NCBI GenBank assembly: GCA_023423335.1
Contig: JAFAFU010000013.1
Coordinates: 45,121 to 109,120, forward strand
Direction of reading: 5' to 3'
Source: Bacillota bacterium
Lineage (GTDB): Bacteria > Bacillota > Clostridia > Lachnospirales > Lachnospiraceae
DNA: 64,000 nt
Shown here: positions 6,629-15,454 of the stretch, one piece after another
Layout: each line of letters starts with the position of its first letter
Numbering within the stretch: the first letter of the stretch is position 1
Program-made: the position numbers and the translations under genes
The notes under the pieces: model-generated
Databases searched by the model: none
The model's input: the letters and a program-made list of their open reading frames with translations, nothing else
What the model was told of the DNA's origin: nothing

Positions 6629-8347
6629 ATGTACAATTTATTGTTTGGCGGAGCTGCCGGTCAGGGAATTGAAACAATGGTATCCATACTTCAGAAGATT
6701 TTGAAAAATTCAGGCTATTCGGTTTTTACCGTCCGTGATTTCATGTCCCGCGTCCGCGGGGGACATAATTTTTCTTTGATCCGGTTTGGTACCGAGCCTG
6801 TGCTGTCACATAGCAATTGTCTGGATGGCATTATAGCATTAACGGAGGAAACCATAGAGCTTCACAGGGGAAATTTAAAACCGGAGGGCTTTATCCTATG
6901 CGACAGCAAACTGGCGGCAGAGGGCACCGGAATAATAAGAATGGATATGGCCGCCATTGGGAAGGAATTGGGGAACCCCAGGGTGGCCGGAAGCATAGCG
7001 GTCGGAGCTTTATTAAAGCTATTCAGCCTCCGTTTGACCGGTGCCGAGGATGTTCTGAAGAAATTTATTAAGGAGCAATATCTGGAAATTAATAAGAAAG
7101 CCCTGGAGCGCGGATATGAAATGGTTGACAACCGTTATCCCCATCTGCAGGGAAGCAGTCAGGAGGATATCATATTAACCGGCAGTCAGGCCATGGGTTT
7201 GGGAGCAATCGCAGCGGGCTTACGGTTTTACAGTGCATACCCTATGTCCCCCTCCACCGCTTTGATGGAGTATTTGGCCGATAAGAGCCTGAAAGCCGGA
7301 ATTGTCGTGGAACAGGCAGAGGATGAAATTGCAGCTATCAATATGGCAATCGGGGCTTCCTTTGCCGGTGCGGCAGCTATGACAGGCACCTCCGGCGGGG
7401 GCTTCTCCCTGAAGGTGGAGGCGCTGGGTCTCTCCGGAATGGCGGAGATCCCTCTGGTAGTAGTAGATGTTCAGAGACCGGGGCCGGCAACCGGACTTCC
7501 TACGAGAACGGAACAGAGCGACCTTAAGTTCGTGGTATCGGCCTCCCAGGGAGAATTTCCGAGAATGGTGATTGCCTTAAGAAACCATACGGACGCCTTC
7601 TATCAGACTGCCCGTGCCCTCTGTCTGGCAGAGAAATATCAGCTTCCGGTAATTTTGTTAAGTGATCAGTATCTGGGTGATTCCTCCGCTACGGTAAAGC
7701 CCTATGATCGGAACCGGGTACATAGCGTTAACTCACTGAAAGCAGCGAAGGAAGCCGCAGATCAGCTAGAAGTATCCAAAATACCGGAAGTCATTTCGGA
7801 GGAGGGAGAGTACCTCAGATACCGCCTTACGGAGAATGGAATATCACCAAGACGTATTCCCGGCAGGACGAATCATTTTGTTACCGCGGACAGCGATGAG
7901 CATGATGAGTATGGACGGATTACGGAATCCGCCGAAATACGGACCCTTATGATGGATAAGAGGTTAGGCAAACTGAAATATCTGGAGCAGGAGCTGCAGG
8001 AACCGGAATTTTATGGTGCCGAGGGATATGATACTCTGCTTCTCGGGTGGGGCTCCACCGATGGCCCGATTAAGGAAGCCGTCGGGATACTGAATCAGGA
8101 GAACAAAGGCAGATATGCGGCCCTGGTATTCGGTGACCTTTATCCGCTGCCTAAGAAGCTTCTGGAAGAGAAAGCTCCTGCCGCAGACAGGATTATCAAT
8201 GTGGAACAAAATGCAACCGGACAGCTGGCCCAGCTGATACGGGAACAGACGGGTATTACCTGTGATTTTAGTATTCTGAAATATGACGGGCGTCAAATCT
8301 CCGGAGAGGAGATTGCGGACAGAATCAGGAAGGGGGAATTCGCATGA
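6629..8347 (+). CDS. korA: 2-oxoacid:ferredoxin oxidoreductase, gamma-alpha fusion subunit
   Basis: The 572-residue protein joins a gamma domain (about 1-170; opens LLFGGAAGQGIETM) to an alpha domain (about 177-572; SQAMGLGAIAAGLRFYSAYP, then EQAEDEIAAINMAIGASFAG and GGGFSLKVEALGLSGMAEIP). This fused KorA form works with KorB to decarboxylate a 2-oxoacid oxidatively with CoA, giving acyl-CoA, CO2 and reduced ferredoxin. The ATG has GGAGGG ahead. The stop overlaps the korB start in ATGA. Substrate could be 2-oxoglutarate or a branched 2-oxoacid; no delta (ferredoxin) subunit is present. Confidence 0.9.
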   Translation: MYNLLFGGAAGQGIETMVSILQKILKNSGYSVFTVRDFMSRVRGGHNFSLIRFGTEPVLSHSNCLDGIIALTEETIELHRGNLKPEGFILCDSKLAAEGTGIIRMDMAAIGKELGNPRVAGSIAVGALLKLFSLRLTGAEDVLKKFIKEQYLEINKKALERGYEMVDNRYPHLQGSSQEDIILTGSQAMGLGAIAAGLRFYSAYPMSPSTALMEYLADKSLKAGIVVEQAEDEIAAINMAIGASFAGAAAMTGTSGGGFSLKVEALGLSGMAEIPLVVVDVQRPGPATGLPTRTEQSDLKFVVSASQGEFPRMVIALRNHTDAFYQTARALCLAEKYQLPVILLSDQYLGDSSATVKPYDRNRVHSVNSLKAAKEAADQLEVSKIPEVISEEGEYLRYRLTENGISPRRIPGRTNHFVTADSDEHDEYGRITESAEIRTLMMDKRLGKLKYLEQELQEPEFYGAEGYDTLLLGWGSTDGPIKEAVGILNQENKGRYAALVFGDLYPLPKKLLEEKAPAADRIINVEQNATGQLAQLIREQTGITCDFSILKYDGRQISGEEIADRIRKGEFA

Positions 8348-9195
8348 GTAATTCGGCATTCTGTACCTATGAGACTGCATGGTGCCCGGGCTGCGGCAAC
8401 TTCAGTATTCTGGAGAGCTTAAAAACCGCCCTGGAGGAGCTGGGAAAGGACCCCTACGAGGTTCTGATGGTGGCTGGAATTGGCCAGGCTGCGAAGCTTC
8501 CGCAATATATCAGCGCCAATGCCTTCTGCGGTTTGCATGGAAGGGCTCTGCCTGCAGCGATTGCCGCTAAGATTGCCAATGAGAAGCTGACGGTTATTGT
8601 TGATTCCGGTGACGGAGACTCCTATGGTGAGGGCGGGAATCATTTTCTCCATAACATCCGAAGGAATGTGGACATCTCCCACTTCGTCCATGATAACCAG
8701 ATCTATGGGTTGACGAAGGGGCAGGCATCCCCGACCTCTTTAGAAGGGATGGTTACCGAGGTCCAGGTATACGGCAGTATGAACACTCCGCTAAATCCGG
8801 TCCTGGTGGCGGTTGCGGCCGGGGCAGGCTTTGTGGCCAGGGCTTTCAGCGGTCATAAAGAGCATCTGGTATCGATTATGAAGCAGGCAATCGAATATAG
8901 GGGCTATGCCCTGGTAGATATTCTGCAGCCCTGTATCAGCTTCAATAAACTGAACACCTTTGCTTATTATAATCAGCGGGTTTATGAGCTTACGGAGGAT
9001 TATGATTTTACCGACAAGGCTTCGGCATTGCAGAAAGCCATGGAATTCGGGGATCGGATACCAATCGGTGTAATCTACCGAGAGGAGAAGCAGTCCTTTC
9101 AGCAGAAGCATCCCGTATTGAGTGCCGGTATTCCGCTCATCGACAGGGAGGAACAGCCGGATATTTACAAAAAACTGATTATGGAATTACAATAA
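8344..9195 (+). CDS. korB: 2-oxoacid:ferredoxin oxidoreductase beta subunit (TPP-binding)
   Basis: The 283-residue beta subunit holds the thiamine diphosphate and proximal iron-sulfur cluster. WCPGCGNF near residue 12 supplies cluster cysteines, and the TPP-binding motif reads GDGDSYGEGGNHF around residue 88, with NQIYGLTKGQ after it. It overlaps korA by four bases and is seven codons from rubrerythrin, so all three are one transcript. The two-subunit KorAB type passes electrons to a free ferredoxin, which fits the Rnf and Etf systems elsewhere in the window. Confidence 0.92.
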   Translation: MSNSAFCTYETAWCPGCGNFSILESLKTALEELGKDPYEVLMVAGIGQAAKLPQYISANAFCGLHGRALPAAIAAKIANEKLTVIVDSGDGDSYGEGGNHFLHNIRRNVDISHFVHDNQIYGLTKGQASPTSLEGMVTEVQVYGSMNTPLNPVLVAVAAGAGFVARAFSGHKEHLVSIMKQAIEYRGYALVDILQPCISFNKLNTFAYYNQRVYELTEDYDFTDKASALQKAMEFGDRIPIGVIYREEKQSFQQKHPVLSAGIPLIDREEQPDIYKKLIMELQ

Positions 9196-9211
9196 AGGAG
9201 GAATGAACGAA

Positions 9212-9766
9212 ATGGCTGTTAAAAATGCAATGACATCGGAATTCTTACATTCCGCTTACGGCGGAGAAAGCATGGCCCACATGAGGTATCTTCATTGGGC
9301 ACAAATCGCAGAAAAGGAGGGATTCCCGAATATTGCGAAACTCTTTGAAGCAATTGCCTATGCCGAAAGTATCCATGCGGGAAACCATTTCCGTGAAATC
9401 GGAGGGGAGACCGCGGATGCTTCGGTAACAGCAGGAGCAGTCTTTGGCAATGGAAAGACTGTGGATAACCTTCAGGGCGGTATCAACGGTGAATTACATG
9501 AGGTGGAGCAGATGTATCCGGTTTATCTGAACGCAGCTGAATTCCAGAAGGAGACCGGTGCCCAGAGATCCTTCCATTTTGCTCTGGAAGCTGAGAAGCT
9601 GCATGCCGACCTGTTCGCCAGGGCCCAGGCAGCAGCCAGGGAAGGCAAGGATTTTGAACTTAAGTCCGTATATATCTGTCCGATCTGCGGACACACAATC
9701 CTTGATGAGGCCCCGGACAAGTGCCCGGTCTGCGGAGCAAAGAAGGAGATGTATAAGGAGTTCTGA
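9212..9766 (+). CDS. rbr: Rubrerythrin
   Basis: About 184 residues: an N-terminal ferritin-like four-helix bundle (ESMAHMRYLHWAQIAEKEGF, AESIHAGNHFRE, FHFALEAEKLHADLF provide the di-iron ligands) and a C-terminal rubredoxin-like zinc/iron knuckle, CPICG and CPVCGAKKEMY. It reduces hydrogen peroxide in anaerobes. AGGAGG ends at 9201, so ATG 9212 (ten bases away) is preferred over ATG 9203. Placement directly behind korAB suggests protection of the oxygen-sensitive oxidoreductase. Confidence 0.92.
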   Translation: MAVKNAMTSEFLHSAYGGESMAHMRYLHWAQIAEKEGFPNIAKLFEAIAYAESIHAGNHFREIGGETADASVTAGAVFGNGKTVDNLQGGINGELHEVEQMYPVYLNAAEFQKETGAQRSFHFALEAEKLHADLFARAQAAAREGKDFELKSVYICPICGHTILDEAPDKCPVCGAKKEMYKEF

Positions 9767-9803
9767 TACGGTCTTTGCGTGCAGATGTACCGCAGAGGAA
9801 TGA

Positions 9804-9846
9804 GATACCCCCCAGGGTCAGAGATTTGATTAACCTGGGGGGTATC
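9804..9846. terminator. Bidirectional terminator between rubrerythrin and amine oxidase
   Basis: A perfect 13-base stem, GATACCCCCCAGG (9804-9816) with CCTGGGGGGTATC (9834-9846), lies between two convergent genes and touches the stop codon of the minus-strand gene. T-runs are short on both sides, but the strength of the stem and its place fit shared termination. Confidence 0.75.
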
Positions 9847-9849
9847 AAT

Positions 9850-11538
9850 TTATCGCCGGAATTTTGCCGTGGTATGGTTCTGGTAAGCCAATTGGTTCGC
9901 GGCGGCCTTACCGGTATAGAGGGCACCCTGTATCCAGCCATGCTTATTGGAGATATGCTCCCCGGCGAAGAAGACGCGGTTATTATACTCCGGTTTCAGA
10001 TTCTCATAGGCGAACAACGGCTTCTGGCGGGGAAGGTTCAGGGCGAAGGCACCCAGGGAATCCGGTTCCGTGTTCCAGTGAACCGCTTGATAGCGCTCCA
10101 CAATGGAATTTAAAAATCCTCTCGGTAAACCATGGACCTCCTCGACGTTTTGGCGAATTACCTCATATTGTCGGGCAATGTCCAGGCCTCCGAGTCTTAC
10201 GGCATTCTGCGCCATATTGTAGGATGCCACCAGAACGCCGGGTTCCTTCGGGGAGCAGGTTCCCTGCATCAGGCATAGATTATGATCCGAAGGATAGATA
10301 ATGGATTGTATCGGCAGGTCGGTAAAGGAGATTCCTCCGATGATATTCCCATAATCCGCATCCCTCTCCCAGAAACGGCGGTTACAGAAGAATAAGGCTT
10401 TTAAGGCATCGGCATAGTTCTGTTCCAGTATAGCCTGCATCCTCATATTGCTGAAATACGGCTTAATTTCGACCAATCTTAAACAGGAATAGGGAATGGC
10501 ACATATCACATAATCAAAAATATCTGCATTGATCTTCGTTTCATTTTCTACTTTATATCTGAGTACTACCTTATTCCGGTAATCCGATTGATAAATCCCG
10601 GTTACATAGTGACCCGGTTTAAAGGCCACAGTTCCCAGTTTTGCAGGTGTTTTACCGTATTGAGGGGGATCGTCTAAAAAGAAACTCTGATAGAAGGCGT
10701 AGGGCAGATTAACATTACCGCCCTCTATCCGGTAGGTATTCCGGTAATCAAAGCTATACTCCTCCTGGGCAAACTCCTCGTAGCTGCTCTGCAACAGGAG
10801 ACCGCTTGCGGGGTCGACCCCGGAAATCAAATTGATTGCACCTTGGCTTAAACCCAGAGCCTCATAATTATCTCTCAGGCTCATATTCATCAGGGGCAGT
10901 ATCTCGGGAGAGTATTCGGGCAGAATCTGGAGCAGCTCGGAACGGATACTGGGAGGAAGGGTAACGAAGGCATGCTCCAGAGCATAGGAGCTCAGCTCTG
11001 ACCAGGGAGTAGCCCGTTCCTGTGGTGTCAGGTCATATTTAGGGTAAAGGAATTTCTCCACAGAATCTGTGGTCCTCAGACGGGTGTTATGTACATAGAG
11101 AAAGTTATTACGTTGTGGTGAAGTCATAGAAAGGGTATCCAGACCAAACAGATTGATATAGTGCCAGGCCGTCTCGTGGGATACCGGAATTCTCATGGCT
11201 CCGAACTCACCGTAATAATTTCCGTCCGGATCAAAATAGCAGGTAAACACCCTTCCGCCGATCCGGCTGACATTTGCATCGAGAATCGTGATATCCGCAC
11301 CCAGCTTGCGGAGTTCAAAGGCTGCTGTCATACCGGCCAGACCACCGCCGATAATCCCGATCTTTGTTCCCTTAAGCTCTCCCGGCTCACCGTAAGCTGT
11401 GATATCCGGAGGCGGACTAAGAGATTGAAGGATATAGTCATAATCCTCCGGTCTTCCGGCACCCTCCAAAGCCATCCTCAGCATCTCATGCCGCTGTTCA
11501 TCTGTAGGACTCATTACTTGGTTCAAGGGAATTTGCAT
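9850..11538 (-). CDS. Flavin-containing amine / L-amino-acid oxidase family protein
   Basis: The 562-residue FAD enzyme has the dinucleotide-binding motif KIGIIGGGLAGMTAAFEL followed by DITILDAN and the GG motif SRIGGRVFT, and closes with the amine-oxidase fingerprint VFFAGEHISNKHGWIQGAL. It would oxidise amine or amino-acid C-N bonds; relatives include L-amino-acid and tryptophan oxidases. The preferred start is ATG 11538, preceded by AGAGGTAG; a further upstream ATG at 11610 lacks a binding site. No signal peptide is seen, so it is cytoplasmic. An O2-dependent oxidase is unusual in an anaerobe, so the natural electron acceptor is uncertain. Confidence 0.8.
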   Translation of the reverse strand: MQIPLNQVMSPTDEQRHEMLRMALEGAGRPEDYDYILQSLSPPPDITAYGEPGELKGTKIGIIGGGLAGMTAAFELRKLGADITILDANVSRIGGRVFTCYFDPDGNYYGEFGAMRIPVSHETAWHYINLFGLDTLSMTSPQRNNFLYVHNTRLRTTDSVEKFLYPKYDLTPQERATPWSELSSYALEHAFVTLPPSIRSELLQILPEYSPEILPLMNMSLRDNYEALGLSQGAINLISGVDPASGLLLQSSYEEFAQEEYSFDYRNTYRIEGGNVNLPYAFYQSFFLDDPPQYGKTPAKLGTVAFKPGHYVTGIYQSDYRNKVVLRYKVENETKINADIFDYVICAIPYSCLRLVEIKPYFSNMRMQAILEQNYADALKALFFCNRRFWERDADYGNIIGGISFTDLPIQSIIYPSDHNLCLMQGTCSPKEPGVLVASYNMAQNAVRLGGLDIARQYEVIRQNVEEVHGLPRGFLNSIVERYQAVHWNTEPDSLGAFALNLPRQKPLFAYENLKPEYNNRVFFAGEHISNKHGWIQGALYTGKAAANQLAYQNHTTAKFRR

Positions 11539-11708
11539 GAATCTACCTCTGATATTTGTTACAGTAGATATATATTGCGGAATGCGCCAGAATATAACAA
11601 AAAGGACCAAGCCATCGTTATAAATCTACATAACAGATACAGATTGTACATAATATGACAACCCTAAAGATATTTAAGGAATGAAGATAATGGAGCAAGT
11701 AATGCAAA

Positions 11709-11811
11709 AGATACAAGAGGCTCCATATACTTTCCATAATACACTGTTCGAGGAACAGATCAAGATATGTCCCTCATCTGTGTGTGGGAAAGTATATGGA
11801 GCCTTTTGTAT
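11709..11811. repeat. Long inverted repeat with nested hairpin, 103 bases
   Basis: The arms 11709-11734 and 11786-11811 are complementary over 26 bases with one mismatch (core GGCTCCATATACTTTCC). The loop can fold further through CTGTTC/GAACAG. It lies between the divergent amine oxidase and xpt genes, facing neither as a classic terminator although TTTT occurs in the right arm. It may be a structured RNA, a remnant of a small mobile element or an orphan terminator. The rest of this roughly 440-base gap is AT-rich with only the xpt promoter. Confidence 0.6.
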
Positions 11812-11894
11812 CTATACGAAACTTAAAAATCAATAGCCCATCGTTTTATGTTCGTATATTAATAATAGTAATAATATTTATTAAAATTAATAAA

Positions 11895-11955
11895 TTGTCT
11901 ATTGTCGAATTATTGGGTAAGATTACGTTGTGTAACAATTCGTTATAATTATAAC
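11895..11955 (+). promoter_or_regulatory. Candidate xpt promoter and palindrome
   Basis: TTGTCT (11895-11900) and TAAGAT (11918-11923) are 17 bases apart. A 14-base perfect palindrome GTTATAATTATAAC follows at 11942-11955. No purine riboswitch core is visible although xpt genes of Firmicutes often carry one. Confidence 0.4.
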
Positions 11956-11977
11956 CATGAGAAAAGTGGGTATCGTG

Positions 11978-12553
11978 ATGCAGCTTTTGAAAGACAGAAT
12001 CGTGAAGGACGGGAAAATCCGGCCGGGCAATGTATTAAAGGTGGACAGCTTTTTAAATCATCAGATGGATATTGAGTTATTCGGTGAGATCGGGAAGGAA
12101 TTTAAAAGACGCTTTGCGGATTGTGAGGTCACAAAGATACTGACCATCGAAGCCTCCGGAATAGGGATTGCCTGCATAGCGGCCAGGTATTTTAAGGTTC
12201 CGGTTCTGTTCGCCAAGAAAACACAGACCAAGAATATCGCCGGAGATGTTTACACCTGCAAGGTGGAATCCTTTACCCATGGCAGAGTATACGATATCAT
12301 TGTTTCGAAGCAGTTTTTAAGAGCAGAGGATAAGATATTGATCATTGACGATTTTCTGGCTAACGGCAGTGCGTTGCTGGGATTGGCCGAGCTTGTGAAA
12401 GCTGCGGGAGCTACCCTGGCAGGGGCCGGAATCGTGATTGAGAAGGGCTTCCAGGAAGGGGGCAGTCTGGTAAGGAGCAAAGGAGTCCGGGTGGAATCCC
12501 TGGCCATTATCGACGCTATGAGTGAGGAAGACGGAATTACATTCCGGGATTAG
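11978..12553 (+). CDS. xpt: Xanthine phosphoribosyltransferase
   Basis: The 191-residue enzyme converts xanthine and PRPP to XMP in purine salvage. It opens MQLLKDRIVKDGKIRPGNVL as in B. subtilis Xpt, has EASGIGIA in the base-binding region and the PRPP loop ILIIDDFLANGSALLGL around residue 125. ATG 11978 fits family length; a further ATG at 11957 would add seven residues and has no binding site. It lies directly ahead of a nucleoside importer, so the two probably form a purine-salvage unit, though the 104-base gap leaves open a second promoter. Confidence 0.9.
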   Translation: MQLLKDRIVKDGKIRPGNVLKVDSFLNHQMDIELFGEIGKEFKRRFADCEVTKILTIEASGIGIACIAARYFKVPVLFAKKTQTKNIAGDVYTCKVESFTHGRVYDIIVSKQFLRAEDKILIIDDFLANGSALLGLAELVKAAGATLAGAGIVIEKGFQEGGSLVRSKGVRVESLAIIDAMSEEDGITFRD

Positions 12554-12657
12554 ATTTACATAGGGCTTCCTAGGCAGCCTTGTAAATAAATATTGTTGGG
12601 GAAAAGCTCTCCGGATCTAAAGGAGTCGGCTCCATTCAAAATCGAGGAGGAGAAATC

Positions 12658-13845
12658 ATGTTTAAGGCAAGAAAGTTATGGTCACTCGCTTTATTGGCAG
12701 TGATGGTACTTGCACTCAGTGCATGCGGCAAAAAGGACGAGGCAAAGGATGAGGAAAAAAAGAGCACAGAGGTAAATGGTGAAGTAAAAGAAGATACTGA
12801 GGCAGGTCCCGGCAAAACAGCGATTGCAAAAGAGGACTTTAAGGTTGGCGTGATTCATATCGGTAACCCTGCAGAAGGCGCTGGCTATACTTATGCTCAC
12901 GATCAGGGCATTGTTGCCATGCAGGAAGCACTTGGCCTTACAGATGCTCAGGTAATCCGTAAGAATAACGTGAATGATACCGATGCTGTTGCAATCAGAA
13001 CCGCTATGGAAGAGTGTATCGAAGAAGGCGCTGATATTATATTTGGTACCAGCTGGGGCTACATGGATACCATGGAGCAACTGTCGGCAGAGCATCCTGG
13101 GGTTATCTTCTCCCATGGTTCCGGATATAAGAGCAATGCTACGAACTTTAATAATTATTTTGGCCGTATCTATCAGGCCCGTTACCTGGCAGGTATCGCA
13201 GCCGGATTAAAGACGGAGTCCGATATGATCGGTTATGTCGCAGCCATGGGAATTGATAATTCCGAGGTTACCGGCGGCATCAATGCATTTGCTATGGGTG
13301 TTGAATCAGTGAATCCCGATGCAAAGGTTTATGTTAAGGTGACCAATACCTGGCTGGATCCTACCTTAGAGGGACAGGCTGCAGAAGCATTACTGGATCT
13401 GGGCTGTGATGTTATCGCACAGCATGCGGATACCACAGCTCCTCAGATGGCGGCACAGGCCAGAGGCGCTTTCGGTTGTGGTTATAACTCCGATATGACG
13501 AAGGATGCTCCCCAGGGACATCTGACTGCTCCGATCTGGAACTGGGGTGTATATTACACCAAGGCTGCAAAGGCTGTTCTGGAAGGCACCTGGACCAACG
13601 AGAATTATTTTGGCGGTATGGATGACGGCCTTGTGGATGTTTCTCCGCTGTCCGAAAATTGTGCGGAGGGTACCGAGGAAGCCATTGAGGCGGCCAGAAA
13701 GAAGATTGTTGACGGCTATAAGATTTTTGAAGGCTCCTTATTTGACAATGCCGGTAATGAGGTATGCAAGGAAGGCGAATTCCTTTCTGACGGGGATATC
13801 ACAGGGGCTATGAACTGGTATTATAAGAACGTTGAAGTAAAGTAA
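12658..13845 (+). CDS. nupN: BMP-family nucleoside-binding lipoprotein
   Basis: The 395-residue lipoprotein has a signal peptide ending in the lipobox ALSAC (Cys22), a charged linker, and a Bmp/PnrA/Med fold: VGVIHIGNPAEGAGYTYAHDQG, IIFGTSWGYMDTM, FGRIYQARYLAGIAAGL. This family captures purine nucleosides for the ABC importer encoded next. AGGAGGAG precedes ATG 12658. The downstream ATPase and two permeases have the same order as B. subtilis nupNOPQ, and the preceding xpt supports a purine substrate. Confidence 0.9.
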   Translation: MFKARKLWSLALLAVMVLALSACGKKDEAKDEEKKSTEVNGEVKEDTEAGPGKTAIAKEDFKVGVIHIGNPAEGAGYTYAHDQGIVAMQEALGLTDAQVIRKNNVNDTDAVAIRTAMEECIEEGADIIFGTSWGYMDTMEQLSAEHPGVIFSHGSGYKSNATNFNNYFGRIYQARYLAGIAAGLKTESDMIGYVAAMGIDNSEVTGGINAFAMGVESVNPDAKVYVKVTNTWLDPTLEGQAAEALLDLGCDVIAQHADTTAPQMAAQARGAFGCGYNSDMTKDAPQGHLTAPIWNWGVYYTKAAKAVLEGTWTNENYFGGMDDGLVDVSPLSENCAEGTEEAIEAARKKIVDGYKIFEGSLFDNAGNEVCKEGEFLSDGDITGAMNWYYKNVEVK

Positions 13846-13918
13846 TAAGGTGAAATAGCAACAAATGAATATTAATCAGATTGCATGCTTTCAATTATAA
13901 AATTAGGCTGGTGGCATT

Positions 13919-15454
13919 GTGGAAAATAAAATGAATGAAACTATGGCAATCGAACTGAAACAGATTACAAAGACATTTGGGTCGGTTGTGGCGAACAACA
14001 GAATAGACCTTTCCGTAAAGCAGGGCGAGATTCTCGCCCTGCTTGGGGAAAACGGATCGGGGAAAACTACATTGATGAACATGCTATCGGGTATTTATAA
14101 GCCGGACAGCGGTTCTATTTTTATTGACGGACAGCCGGTAACGATTAATTCCCCTGAGGATGCCATCCGGCTGGGTGTCGGTATGATTCATCAGCATTTT
14201 AAGCTGGTAGAAGCTCTTTCGGCGACGGATAATATCATTCTTGGCTCAAGGAACAGAGGTATCTTCCTCCAGAAATCCAGGTCCGGTAAAATTAAGGAAA
14301 TCAGCAGCCGTTTTGGCCTGGAAATTGACCCGGAGAAGTTCGTTTACCAGATGTCAGTCAGTGAGAAGCAGACCGTTGAAATTATCAAAGTGCTGTACCG
14401 CAAGGCTGATATTTTAATTTTGGACGAGCCTACCGCAGTTCTGACACCCCAGGAAACCAGAAAGCTGTTTGAAATCCTGCGGCGTATGAAGCAGGAGGGC
14501 TGTGCCGTCATTATCATCACCCATAAACTGAACGAGGTACTGGAGATCAGCGACCGTGTCACAATTCTCAGAAAAGGGGAAAGTGTTGCTACGGTAACGA
14601 CTGCTAAGACGAATGCCCAGGAGCTGACAGAGCTTATGGTGGGCAGGCCGGTGGAGCTTTCCATCGACCATCCGGATACCTTTTTCGAGGAGAACCTCTT
14701 AGAGATCCATCATCTTACGGTCGGCAACGAGGATGGTGTGGATATGGTCAAGGATATCAGCTTTGATCTGAACCGCGGTGAGATCCTTGGTGTGGCCGGC
14801 GTAGCCGGCAGCGGCCAGAAGGAGCTCTGTGAAGCGCTGGCAGGACTTCTGCCTGTAAAAAAGGGCGCTGTACTTTATAAGAACGAAAATATCATCGGGA
14901 AGACACCGAATGAAATCATAAAGATGGGCATCAGCATGAGCTTTATCCCGGAGGATCGTCTTGGCATGGGCCTGGCGGCCTCTATGGGTATTGTCGATAA
15001 TATGCTGCTGAAATCCTATCATGAAGGGGAGGGTCCCTTTGTCAGTAAAAAAGGGGCAAGGGAACTGGCAAAGCGTATCGTGAAGCAGCTGGATATCGTT
15101 ACGCCGGGTATTGATACACCGGTCAGAAGACTCTCCGGCGGGAATGTACAGAAGGTACTGCTTGGCCGGGAAATTGAATCGCAGCCCAATGTATTGATTA
15201 CAGCCTATGCCGTCCGCGGTCTGGACATCAATTCCTCCTATACGATTTATGACGCCTTGAATGAACAGAAGCTAAAGGGTGTTGGGGTTCTCTTTATCGG
15301 AGAGGATCTGGATGTAATGCTGGAGCTTTGTGACCGTATCCTGGTGCTCTGCCATGGAAGAGTTACAGGGATCGTAAAAACCGGCGAGGCCACGAAGGAA
15401 CAGCTGGGACTGCTTATGACCGATGCGTCGGATCGAATCGGAGGTGCCAGATGA
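13919..15454 (+). CDS. nupO: Nucleoside ABC transporter duplicated ATPase
   Basis: The 511-residue protein contains two ATPase halves. The first has Walker A GENGSGKTT, signature MSVSEKQTVEI (a degenerate form usual here) and Walker B ILILDEPTAVLTP; the second has the loop VAGVAGSGQKEL and LSGGNVQK, with LITAYAVRGLDI in place of a normal Walker B. Degeneration of the second half is standard for this sugar/nucleoside class. GTG 13919 is chosen with GGTGG ahead; ATGs at 13931 and 13943 are alternatives. It overlaps the first permease gene by four bases. Confidence 0.9.
   Translation: MENKMNETMAIELKQITKTFGSVVANNRIDLSVKQGEILALLGENGSGKTTLMNMLSGIYKPDSGSIFIDGQPVTINSPEDAIRLGVGMIHQHFKLVEALSATDNIILGSRNRGIFLQKSRSGKIKEISSRFGLEIDPEKFVYQMSVSEKQTVEIIKVLYRKADILILDEPTAVLTPQETRKLFEILRRMKQEGCAVIIITHKLNEVLEISDRVTILRKGESVATVTTAKTNAQELTELMVGRPVELSIDHPDTFFEENLLEIHHLTVGNEDGVDMVKDISFDLNRGEILGVAGVAGSGQKELCEALAGLLPVKKGAVLYKNENIIGKTPNEIIKMGISMSFIPEDRLGMGLAASMGIVDNMLLKSYHEGEGPFVSKKGARELAKRIVKQLDIVTPGIDTPVRRLSGGNVQKVLLGREIESQPNVLITAYAVRGLDINSSYTIYDALNEQKLKGVGVLFIGEDLDVMLELCDRILVLCHGRVTGIVKTGEATKEQLGLLMTDASDRIGGAR

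Noticed and set aside
11820..11977. Purine riboswitch before xpt
   Set aside because: A TCGTATA-like start is present by chance at about 11853, but the conserved core and the closing arm are absent.
14900..15454. Apparent loss of Walker B in the second half of the nucleoside ATPase
   Set aside because: LITAYAVRGLDI instead of a standard Walker B is normal in this duplicated sugar/nucleoside ATPase class and is not a defect.
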